Part shown: positions 35,966 through 57,900 of the stretch, piece after piece
Layout of the letters: each line of letters opens with the position of its first letter
Numbering within the stretch: position 1 is the stretch's first letter
Source of the DNA: Echinococcus granulosus
Lineage: Eukaryota; Platyhelminthes; Cestoda; Cyclophyllidea; Taeniidae
Direction: 5' to 3'
DNA length: 64,000 bases
NCBI RefSeq assembly: GCF_000524195.1
Contig: NW_020170469.1
Coordinates: forward strand, 146,991-210,990
Translations under genes and position numbers: made by a program
The notes under the pieces: generated by a model
Databases searched by the model: none
What the model saw: only the letters and a program-made list of their open reading frames with translations
What the model was told of the DNA's origin: nothing

Positions 35966-36860
35966 TTACCATAATGCTTTGATTATTTTTAAGCTCTTTA
36001 TTTTGGTCTCGCTGGTACTAAAAGCTCCACTAATGTACTTCCGTCGGGTGGTGTGGCCTTTGGATTATGTCATTGGCTCCACAGCCCTTGTGTACGTCAG
36101 TAATACGCATTATGCCTCGGTACTATGTAGTCTTTTGACTTCGGGGAAGACTCAAGGCTTTACATTGGTGGAAGCTACCCTGATTTCTATGGGTAAATAA
36201 TAAAAACTCCAGCGTAACGGAGGAAAGGCATGTACTGCGGATGGAACAATCTGTGACGACTCCTAAGAGAAGGGTTGGAAATGGGGCCCACCTTTGGCAT
36301 CTACCTACTTCTGTGTTCTGCGAAAATTCTATCAAAATCGAAGAGGCACTAGCCATCTACTCTGGCTGCATAACGATACTACTTAAGTGGCCATGCGATA
36401 CCTCCTTCACCCCTCTGTTAGCTAGATGGAATCCAGATGGATATGGCTGGACAGGACTGAAATAAGAATAAAATGGCAATCAGGTACATTCTTGAGAACG
36501 TTATTCTCATGAAAATACCTAAGTCTCGACTCTGCTGCTAACCATTATTCCAACAGATTGCTAGGAGAGGTCAGTGAAGTTGTAATCAGCTATCTTCTCA
36601 GTCAAAAACAATTTTGATGGCTGACAGTAATGGCCGACAGGGGTGGTTGATTAAGAAGGGACTCCGGTGACAGCCCTCAAAATGAGAGGGAGTATATGCA
36701 CTGCTTTGATTTCTTGTTTAACTCTTCGTTTTGTCTTCGTGGGCACTTAAGCCTCGGCGATTGTATCTCTGCCGGGCGGCATGGCCTCCGATCCACGCAG
36801 GTAGCTCCTCAGTCTTTTTGCACGTCGTTTTTCCTCTTCAGGAAAGACTGGGGACGCTCT
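35966..36860 (+). mobile_element. TRIM copy I: complete element with both LTRs
   Basis: 5' LTR about 35,966-36,163 ending TTTACA; primer-binding site from 36,165 (TGGTGGAAGC); internal region 36,164-36,692 (about 530 bp, shorter than copies F and H); polypurine tract CTCAAAATGAGAGGGAG at about 36,676-36,692; 3' LTR about 36,693-36,860 ending GACGCTCTGG. The total is about 0.9 kb. The two LTRs differ clearly, so the insertion is old. A 74-codon internal frame (36,241-36,465) shares the SVTT..RR reading with the frame in copy F. Confidence 0.82.
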
Positions 36861-38362
36861 GGTTGCATATTATTACTTGTACACCAGCAAAAAAAATTTG
36901 TTGTTTGTTAACTTACTTATGGGTAGCCCACTCCTGACAGTTCGAATACAAATATATTTTTAAATCTAACTGCGTTGTCTAGCCCTGTGTGTGAAACGAA
37001 ACGTTGTAGAAATTCAGTTAAACAACCTAATTTTGTTCATAAATTTTGGAACAAAAGAAATCTTACTGGAACTCACCCGCTTAAATATGCAATAAATTGT
37101 GGGAGGCGGAACAGAGGCTACACGGAAATGCATTTCATTTTCTGATTTCCGTATCATTACATGAAATGATAATTAGTAAATGCAGAAATCCAGTTCTTTG
37201 CAAGTTCTCCTCTGATTTTTCGTGAAGGTGTACTGAAAAATGGGAGTTATTTTACTTTTTAGCCCTTCACTCATGACTATAAGCAGTAAGTGGGGCTGGT
37301 ATACCTTCACCTGAGTGATCTCATTCATTTAGACTGTCCATGGCAAACAAAAACTAAAGGGAATAAACTGCAAATTTGTCCATTCATTAATGAAAATACA
37401 GAAAGCAGACGATTACTGCCTTGCATTTGTTATCAAAAGAAGGAGGTTTTTATAATTTTTTCTCAAGAAATCATAAGATATATGTTCCCGAAATAAATGT
37501 TTTGCAAATAAACGGAGGGGTTTCAAGCTGTTGGCAGAAGTGACGCGAATAGAACACGAAGCCATCAAGATGGTGACCGGACCCTGCAGAAACCGAAGAG
37601 TTCGTGTTAGAAATACCGCTTAGAGTAGTGACATTCTATTCAAATATTTTGCTTTAAATGTTATTGAATGAATAATTAAACCACATGCCCATTCGTATGT
37701 CTATGTATTGTACCTATGTAAAACGTCATACTTTACGTATTTGCTTTGACTTTTTGCCAAGAATACTAATTTTAATTCTGTAATCTTAAGGGTATAGCCT
37801 AATGTTTTGCACTTGGGCACGTTTCTGCGGTTCTAAACAAACTTATTTAAATATCTAATTTGGGGTCTGCAATAATTTTGAAATCATCTGAAGGATAGAA
37901 AAACCTCCAAGGGGAAATGGATTGCTGATTATTCCAGCAATTATTGTTGTTATCTACCTAAGGTGACAGCTAATCTTACTAATGCGCCTTCTATTATTTG
38001 ATTAGGCCGTAGTTTGATTGATGGGAAGTAATAAATTTTTAGGCTTCTTCGACACATTACCGATAGTAGTCAAAAATAACCTGTCACATCTTGGAGAATA
38101 AAGAGAAACTCAAAAATGGCTTCTAAGCTTGGGCTTAGTGATGAAATCATGTCCGGTGACACGATAATACCAATGACAATTTTCCAGTAATTTTAAAAGC
38201 TGAACTACCCAATAATTGTATAAATTTTCAGAGAGCCGTAGATATTAGATAAATTCTGATCAGAAAACAGCACCAAATAAATTCCATTTCTTAAAAACAC
38301 CTTTAAGATGTTCCAGTTTGGACATTTTTACGAGTAATAGGTAAAAAGCTCTTAATGTTCCA
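36861..38362. other. Gene-free stretch
   Basis: Nothing recognised. Confidence 0.5.
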
Positions 38363-38690
38363 TAGCGACTCAAGACCTACTTGAAAATGAGAGAAGTCAT
38401 AATGCTAAGACATAATTTGAATTGCTGGCATACGGAAAAGCTGAGGAGCCACAGGCATGGTCCAGTGGCCATACTGCCCAGCGGAAACACAATGCTCAAG
38501 TCTTCGTTACCCAATCAACCAAAACGTACGGTGGAATTAACAATTAATGCATTACCCAGTACTTTTCCTCTTTTGAGCGTCGTACCCAGCTCTCCGCTTG
38601 AACAATCTCCAGCTTCGGCAATCACAATGTAGCCGACAGCCCTCCCATTTGCGTGCAGCTGCAACCGTATAGAAATTACTTTATAGACCC
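38363..38690 (-). mobile_element. TRIM copy J: 3' LTR plus end of internal region
   Basis: Minus strand: internal 3' end from about 38,690 (blocks GCACGCAAATGGGAGG and GTCGGCTACATTGTG), polypurine tract GCTCAAAAGAGGAAAAG at about 38,562-38,578, then the LTR 38,363-38,558 starting TGGGTAATGCATTAATTG and ending near CGCTATG. The 5' half of the element is missing. Confidence 0.72.
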
Positions 38691-49062
<10,372 letters not shown>

Positions 49063-52000
49063 CAGTTGCCAGGATTCGATACAGGTTCCTTTATCCAAGT
49101 ATTTCTATTCAGAGCTTCGAGAGTAATTAACGCACATCCAAGCCCATCTAATAGGAGTTCACAGCGTTGACAATAAAGGAATGTTGTGACACCCAAAGAA
49201 CCCGCACATTCAATAAGAAAATTTAAACAAATTCGGTTTAACTGAAGAAGAGCTGAGAAACTAGTGGTAGATGTGGTATAAACAAGAATTCATGTTACTA
49301 GTATAGGATAATAGAAAAGGTCAACCCACTAAAAGAAGATTGATGGATAGAAATTACAACTTTAGTTATCTGGGATGGTGACACCTACCTCCATTTTATT
49401 ACTTTCGATGAAGTTGCCGAGGAGGGCTTCAAACTCTAAACCTAACTTACAACCCAACTTGGCCTAATAAGGCCAAAGTGGACATCTATTTTGTAGTGGT
49501 CTCAGTTCATGGCAGAAAATTTTGCCTAATTCCAGTTGATATCTGTTTGAATAATATTACGCTTGCCTTACGCTTGGACTTCCGATGAATCAGATCTTGG
49601 AGTATCGTGAAAAATGAATGCCTCAACAAAACATTCCCGTCTAATGGGAAGCCTTGTTGAACTTTTACTGTCAGACGTATACCTAATTTCCATTAGAAGC
49701 CATCTGAGGATTGTATTATTCCAGTAAAAGTGGTACTACAAAACAATGCGTCAATCGAGATTGTGTCATCTCATGTCTAGTTGCACTACACCATCAAGTG
49801 TCTTGTCTAGTTAGGCTATGGAACATACAGTAAATTAGTGAATACACAATTTATTGTTTACAGAAGGTGAGATATAGGCTCCACCTCTAAGATTATCAGT
49901 TAATGGCATCAAAGCTGAAGGTTAGAGGAATACCAGTGTCTGGAAAAGTAGATGTTGTGCAACCTAATCACGTAAGATGATAAGGGCCCGTGACATCGCA
50001 TGACATGTGACTTCAAATTAGGTGATGACGCAATTAACACACGAAGCGAGGTATTTTATGGATAGAATGTTTTTAGCTAAAAAATTGCTTTCTTCTTGTT
50101 TCTATTAAGACCACTGTTTTGTTCCCTTTAGAATATCCGGATGGAAGTGAGCGCTTAATGCTGCCGTGGGTCATCGTGTTTGTGCTTCTGTGGATGCTGG
50201 TCTAGAGACGAAGTCAAACGGAGGAAAAATGTCCAAAAACGCCAAACGATCACTATGTTTAATTCCTTTCACCACTTCCTCCTCCTTCACTCAAACCCTA
50301 ATATTCCAATAGGATTCCACGAATTATCATCACCAGTAGCTTGAGCTAATGTTGTCACCCTCTCCTCGTGACCTGTCAAGTGAACCTCTTCCTCGGGTCG
50401 GGAAACCCAGAAAAACGTTCCAAGAGTAGAAAAAGCAGTAAAAAAATATTATTCGGTCTTAATGTGATGCTAAATTTTGTTCTTTTGAGGACGAAGAGCT
50501 CTTTAAGGCACCTGGTCTGAGGTGATGACTTAGAAATAGGTGGTTGAATGCTTGTTTAGGTCTACTAATGTTCCCCGTGTTTTATGACTCTCATCTTTAA
50601 AGAGCTTCGGCCGAAATGTAGTATTTTGTAGTCATTTAGCTGTGATTGTGAAATATGCATCCAGACTATTGAACAGTCGTTTTCTCTTTGATAGTTTTCC
50701 TTTAACTGCACAGTTTCCAAATACATTTCCTTCCTTTATCACAAAAGACATTTACATCGAATCGGTAATTCCAAGTTTATTAATATTAAGAACACACTTC
50801 AAAGAGTTAAAAAGACAAGTTAGTTTTTAAAATAGTCTCTCGGCACATTACGCATATACATACCTGTTCCAGTGTTCAAGTAATACATAAGATGTTTCGA
50901 AATAGGGAGATTCGCTGGTACGACTGACACTTTGGGTTGCTGGATCAATCGAGTTTACGGAGCCATATGTGGAACGCTTACATCTAAACCACTTAAGTAC
51001 CTTGCTGTAGCTATACTGCTGTACTCGGAATCCTTTGGAGATTCAAATGCCTGGGGGTTCCACACCTTCGGTCTTGTGATTCGTCAGCACAACACAATAT
51101 TTCATGCATGCACCAAACATTCAACCTTAATGACGCCTAAATTAATCTAAACTAAAACACTTTCAATGGCTACTTTTATTTAGCAAAGCAGACAAGTCAA
51201 TTACAACTGCATATAGCATTAAAATATTGACATGTACTTTTATTGTAAGGCAAAGTAATCAGGAGTCCCGGTTTGCCATTAACGCCCTTCTCGTTCTTTA
51301 CTATTTTAAGGGATAAACCTTGCCTTATTACTTATGCTCTATTTTGTTTACCAAAGAATCTTGAGTTAAAGTAGTGAATTTCCTACCATATTCTCTAGCC
51401 TCACTTTTTGAATTTCCAAATTAAATATTCAATAGCCAGAAATGAAATGGGTGTAATAGTGGACATTTAAATTCCCACTAGTGGTTTTAAAATCCCCTTT
51501 TCGCACATCTGGTAACTTTATTTGGCAAAAAGGATGCCATTCTTTTTTATTTCTGTAGAAAAAAAAATTTAAAACAGGATTGTGTTCAATCTGTAATAAG
51601 ATAAAAGAAAGTCTTTTCCACGATTTCTGCCCAAACAATAAATGTTGCTTCAATTGTTATTTCGTCCCGTCAAACAATAGCGGTGCGCCCTATTGCAGGA
51701 GGTGGAGTCACTTGCCAGGGTGGTTGATACACGCTTATGAAACCCACCAGAGATAGTTCTGAGGTAAAAATGACCGAATTTTTCAGCAACAACATTGGAA
51801 TTTAATGCACATGAGAAGATGCTTGAACTCTGCGACGGACATTTTTACGAAGTAGATTAACTGGTGCATGACAATTTAATGCTTAATTAGAAATTCTACT
51901 TTATTCTATTTTTGAATCATAATCACAGCCTATTCATGTTCGCTATCTCCTTTATTTAACCTCATTTAAACCAAGTTTTCAGGTTTTAAATGGCAAAAGT

Positions 52001-53342
52001 GTGACAGGCGACTAGAAAATTCACTTTAACCAAGAAATTCATTTTTTTGTTGTTAACATACAGCTGTGGACCAAAAAGAGTTGAACTGACTAGCACAACT
52101 GGGTAAAAAGCAAATGAAGTGGCATTTCGAAGTGACTTCGGTCTTCAATGCTGTGTCGAAGACGGGAGTCATCCATGAAAGCACAAATGCCTCTTGGACT
52201 GCTGTTTTAAGTTTACACAATACATATCCAAAAATAAATATCTCGCATATCTGGAAATATTGTTACAACTTTGCCTAATGGTGTCTAAACACCTTGATGA
52301 AAGTGCTCCAATTGGTAAAAAGTCCCTTTTTGTACTTTTATTCAAGCCAAAATAATGTTGGCTGCATTTCCCTCAAAATGTATTTAACTAACGAGAAAAG
52401 TCGATGGTAATGACACCCTTTGAAACTCAGACTCCTGGACAGCAATGACTTAATCTTGGCGATTATTTGTAACGCTTAGTTATAGGGTAAGAGTGCCTAG
52501 CTGCATCGTCAAGTCCCTCTCCTTCAAATTAGTCTCGATAACTCACCTCAAGGGGGTCCCGTCAACTCAGACGGGTTTGAGTCTGTGCAGGAATCAAATG
52601 CTAGCGTAGCCCTTAAATCAGCCTTATACGTGAGAAGCAAGAGGATTTGTCCCGCCTAAACTATTTTCCATAAAGATAAACAACTTCTCAATTCGAGTAC
52701 ATTTAGTTTTTGACGGTCCTGACAGTCAACATGGATTACCGGCGTCATCCTGTTAATTCATTTCGCACGGGGTGTTCCACGGTTCCCAAACAAACCTATC
52801 TGATTTACGAGCCTAAGGATCGACATTAAAAGCTGATTTAATCATATCCAGCAGTGTATGCTCAAAGGAGTGGTAGTTGGTACTCTGGATATTCCCATAG
52901 CGTAAACATCGTGTGGGAAAAATGACACCTGGTGCTCCTGTTGATAAGAGAGACATCCCGCTCCGCCACCCAGGGGAGGTCGCCATTTGCACTTAGGGTG
53001 TCATCCAAACCAGGCAAAAAGTTTTGAATGCTGTATCTGGGCTAATATCTTCCCATCAGTCCGCAATTGTTGCTTATTGGAGCTCTCTAAGCAATCGATT
53101 AGAGTAAACTCCGACTCCCAAAATAAGGATTCCAGCAACTGACAAAAATTGTGTATTTACGTTACAAATACATTATACATAAAAAATTAAATAAAGTAAG
53201 GCACTATTGGGATAGAAATTTGCGAACATCCTGCGGCAGACGCAAACCAATCTGGTCAAAGTAGTGGAAGAACCTGAATAGTGAAGAAATGGGCTCAATA
53301 AAGCCGTAAATAATTAATGAATACCGAAATGGTCAAATTTAA
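49063..53342. other. Gene-free stretch after AChE
   Basis: The AChE 3' UTR is at the start (AATAAA at 49,172). Within 52,480-53,060 composition is more even and could be an old repeat, but no motif was recognised. No gene seen. Confidence 0.5.
49172..49177 (+). terminator. Polyadenylation signal of AChE
   Basis: AATAAA 110 bp after the stop codon. It supports exon 3 being a terminal exon. Confidence 0.5.
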
Positions 53343-54992
53343 TTACAGTGTCATAGTGATAACATAAGAGCAACCTAAGAATAAATTGTTATTGAAAGTC
53401 GCTAACCGTCTCCTGGTAGCTGAGCTCTTTCGACGCGACTCCGCTCTGCCGATGCTCCTCAAGGCTGGTAGAAAATCCAGTGCGGATTCCCTCTGGAAAA
53501 AGCAGTCTCCTGACTTCCTTTCCTCGTTGAAGGCTCTTAAGCTAGCCAGAGTGCCGACAGCCTTGTCGAAAACTACAGAACTGAAAAAAAGACGTATATA
53601 AGTGGGAAGGATTCGTGTTTTTACTACGGTGTTATTTAAGTGGCAACTCACGAAAAATAATCCTTAGCTGAGCGTTCGTCTATATAGCTGCCGAAGGAGA
53701 GACTTTCGGAATCCACAGGAAGAGAAAGTAGCCGCTCCTCCAAACGTGTGAGGTTATGCAAAGTGGTTAAATGTAGGAGTCGACGCCATTCTTCCTCGCA
53801 AGCGAAGGTGCCACTGATGCCCACTGGATCGATGCCAGAAAGGGGCGCAGAACAGACATCCCCGAAGACGGTCATCAGATTTGAAGACGATGTAATATCC
53901 AAAGGCAGGGATTCTATCCCTCGGGAGATTTCATTTCGACCGCTAACTGCTGAACACATGTCCAAAAGAGCCTGCGATTCAGTTGCACGAAAGAGTTCTG
54001 AGAGCACGTCGGCTGACAGCTTCTTGCATTGAGGTAACGGAAGTTTTACGACATTCGACGTTTTCTAATGGTAGAAAAGGACACGACAAATAATACGTTT
54101 TAACGGTTCTTTAAATAAGTCGCGTTCGCATAAAAATGACATATCTACAAATCCACGTGACGGATGGGACACCGTAACATTTACCTTCTTAATACTTATA
54201 CGCTACGATTACGGTTGACACTTTAAATTTCGAACGTTTATGCAATACTCAAAGTCAAGTTTTTGTCTTTGTCACAAAGGAAATGTGACAGGACAAACAG
54301 ACACATTCTAACCTTGACTTCATCATAGCTTGATGGTGATGTTAGGCTGCCAATGACTAAACCAATTCGTGAATCTGATACAAAGAGCAAAAACTTCAAT
54401 CAAGACGACTTGGTCAGTTAAGGTATTGCTAGTTTCATGCACAGCGACTACGTAAAAGTCCGAAAAATAGAAACAAATTACCAACTGTTTTTCATGTTCT
54501 TCAGACACCAAAGGTTTTTCTTCGACATCAGAGGCAAAAACATCCACAAATTCATTGCCAGTTGATTTTGCAGGACCTTGAGAGGAAATCCGAGGAATAG
54601 CGAAGGAAAGACTGAAAAGACGATGGAATGTGCTGTTGCAGGCATTCATGAGATCGTAACCACTTGTTCTAGTACTCTCCTAATGTGAAAGAGGTCAATA
54701 AAACATAAATCAATCTATTTAGTCACAATGGATGATGTTTTTTGGAAAATTAACTTGCCCCATCGAGATGTTGATTCCCAGACCCTGTAATCCATTGCAA
54801 GCGCACAATCGACTGCCGAATGTTCGAGAATTCTCGACTGTTAACTACTTCTTTGGCAGTGGAGGAGATACAATCAGGCATATCAAAGTTACAGTCCTCG
54901 TCATCACGACGAGTTAAAGCTAGCATTAGCGAATCAGTTAGAATGAGACCTCGAGAATCACAAATGCGTTGCAGAATGGGCTTTGCTAGGGC
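53343..54992 (-). CDS. ATAD5: ATAD5 3' exons: sensor 2 to C-terminus
   Basis: Four exons. The exon ending at 54,992 begins ALAKPILQRICDSRG after CCTCTAG and contains NIRQSIVRLQW, the DIRKSIL-type sensor-2 helix of clamp loaders. The next (54,482-54,679) begins after CACATTAG; 53,652-54,064 carries ELFRATESQALLDMCS; 53,343-53,580 carries VVFDKAVGTLASL and the conserved LDFLPALRSI before the stop. The junction between the first two does not resolve in phase with a consensus donor (candidates at 54,754 and 54,783), so one boundary is wrong or the base sequence has an error. Confidence 0.85.
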
Positions 54993-57900
54993 CTAGAGGA
55001 ATGGCAAAAATGGCATGCTGGACTACTGTGTAGAAAGGGAAAATGCATTCCAGAAATAAGCCTACCGACGACGCGAGAGGCAGAAGTTTGCAAGTTTGGT
55101 AGGGAACCGGAATTTTACGAAGAACAGAGGGATCGGAAGCGGTGAAGAAGATCGGTCGACGACCCATTTGAAGGAGTTTGCCCACCGCATGCCAGAATCC
55201 TCGGTCAGCGTCGAAGAGCACGTCAACATCGTCGAAAAGAATCAACGATTTGTTGATAAGTTTTAGTCCTTCTACACCCAGGTGGAAGAGTGAATTAGTG
55301 ATTAAGACTTCAAGGCAAGCGTTTCGAGAGTTCGACAAAGACTCACCAGACGCACCGCGCTCCAAGGAATCTAATTGAGAGGTATTTCGTGAAGATGGTC
55401 GCTTATTGGGTAGGGAATAGGGGTCAAGTGTCGATTTTCGTGACTGAAACATAGCCTTGTCGGAACTCAAAATCGAGACTGTAAATAGAATAAAGGGTGA
55501 AAAAGGTGCCAAACAAGGCGAGTCCATAACTGGAGTCATCAACACACACCTTTTGATAAGTCAGAGGCACTAGAGGACGCGGATAAGGCTTCCGTGGAAA
55601 CGTGCTGAGATACCATAACAGGTGAGCATTGGGATGTCACTTCTCTTCCAGAACGACAAGACGACGGATTTACTTCAAACACCTGCGGGATTAAAAACAA
55701 AGTCCGACACATGAGAAGATCCAAAAAGCCAAGATAGAAATTGAGTGAGGTACCTTGTATCCATATTGCGTAGCAAGTGCATAGACAAGGGAAGTTTTGC
55801 CGCAACCTGTGGGTCCAAAAATGAGGTACGCTGAACAACGCAAGGAGTTTAAAGGTTCCAACAAAGATGAACCATAACTATTAACTCTATCGAAAAAGTT
55901 CTAGTGATCGATTCATTTGTACCTCAACCGTTTACCAGCCGAAGGATGCGATGAATCTATAGACGCCATTACTAATAAGGAAAATTACTTTTGGCGCGAG
56001 CAGTCCGGGAATCAGTATCCCAGAGCCTCATCCATTCAAGCAAGGGAACTATTTCACTAGAATGTAAGACCATTTCCGACAAAGATGCCGGCGAATATTC
56101 ATCTGTCCACATTTTTGGTTCAGTCGTGGCATTATCTTAAAGCATCGATTAATTCAAGACAGCCAATAACATACGACAAGGTTCCATCATAACTACATCA
56201 ATTTTATTTTTGGGTACTTTACTGTTCGCAACGGGTGGCCTAGAGGAGCTTCTGAGAGAATCTTTTCGGGAAGGCTTGGCAATGCGTGACGCCCAACACG
56301 ATTCGATTATTTTTCTCGACATTCGAGACGATCCGCTAGTGGGCTTTATAGATGTTGCAGAAGTATTTGAGAATATCGACGGAACGACAGAACGCCAGAC
56401 TCCATTAGTAACGTTCAGAATAGGAGTTCCTGTAGAGGAGGGGTTCCTCGGCGACCTAATCTCCGCGCCAACCGAACCATTTACATGATTTTCTTCTTTA
56501 AAACAAGTTTTCCTCCTCTTTGATTCACGTAAACCAGAAGCATTCAGTCTCGATTTGTCATCCCGTAGAGACAAACGCCTGCGTTTATTGGTATCTATTT
56601 GCGATCTTATTATGCCAAAAGCTAGTAGATCCTCGCCTTTTCAAAGTTAATAGTTACAATAAATTCATACGATGCAAGGAAACACGTTTGGAGCCACTCG
56701 CGTCATACATCCGAACTAAACGAGGCCTAAGCGAGAATTGATTAGCGCGGCAGAGCTGAAACATGTGGATTCAATATAACATAACAAGTTACCAAAATTA
56801 AGTATTACAAACTCTTGATGGTAACACAACCGTTAAACTGCCATGTACTTTAAGCATTTTCTAAAGCACACGCGCAAACAGAATTTCCTGCACATGCATT
56901 CCACTTATTGTTTTCGTCATAACCTGGTAAGTATGAAATAGGCCAAGAAATGCTGTATAGCGCAGCCATGGGCGAAATTAATATTTCTTACTTTGGAAGT
57001 ACATTACTCGTCTTATTATAGGATTTTAGTTTATGGTGCAGAAATTAGTAGCACTCTAACGTTGAGACTATAACGGCGCAAGTTAACACGACAAAGTACT
57101 CTGAAGGTGAATATGACACTAACGTAGAGAAAAGTCAAGATCCTAATGAAATAATCCTTGTGCCGTGTCGCGGAGTAGAAGCACAACTTTCTGGGGCTCA
57201 AAAGCTCTCCATGTTGGGCGTACGTTTATCAATATATCAATTCCCAACAAGGTAAAGTGATGTGCCTTTCATTTTTGTAATTCAAAGCATTAAAATCCCG
57301 CAGTAATCTTTTGGATTATAAAGCTTCTAAATAACTAGTCATCACTCAAAGCCCAAACTGCTGGACCAGTTACGTGGTTGTGTGAATAGTCGAAACGACG
57401 TATTGATCACGTCTTCCCAAGAGTGAAATCTAGTTCCACATAATTTGGTGAGGACCAGTTTACAAAAAAAATTAATATAGATTACTAAACCAACCTATTT
57501 TTGCAGTTGAAACAAGGTAGATTCTGTTGGAAACAGAGGAATAATGTGGCGTCCTAAGACTTCCTTGAGGATGAAAGAAGACATAACACTCGGGCAGAAT
57601 GTATATATTCGGCACAGAGAAGGTGTTTGGGCTACTGGCAAGACCCGAAGGCCAGTCCACACGGCGTAGTACAAAGGCCAAGTCAAGAGCGGCTCCTCAC
57701 CAAAACCGAGAGATAAACAACCATCGTATTACGCTAAAGTACCCAAACAGCAGTCTGAACAAACTCCTTCTTCCCTTCTTAAAGATGGCTTTGATTCCTA
57801 GCAAGTGAAATCGTTCCATAGCCTTTAAAACTTGAAAAAAATTATTGAAATATAATAATTCGGTAGCTCTTTTAAATTCGCTTTTGATTCTCGTCAGTGT

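Noticed and set aside
36858..36870. Second primer-site-like sequence after the 3' LTR of copy I
   Set aside because: CTGGTTGCA resembles the primer site, but the following bases do not match the internal region; likely coincidence.
52480..53060. Possible transposon relic upstream of the ATAD5 3' end
   Set aside because: More even composition only; translations on both strands showed no transposase or reverse transcriptase motif.
53386..54032. Plus-strand frames of 71 and 94 codons
   Set aside because: Shadows of ATAD5 3' exons on the minus strand.
55539..55838. 99-codon minus frame spanning 55,539-55,838
   Set aside because: It reads the Walker A exon in the wrong frame and passes through a 71-bp intron; only its downstream half is genuine coding sequence.
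56210..56488. 92-codon plus-strand frame with protein-like composition
   Set aside because: It is antisense to the ATAD5 linker exon (56,175-56,636, minus), whose phases fit both neighbouring exons; the plus frame has no splice or family support.
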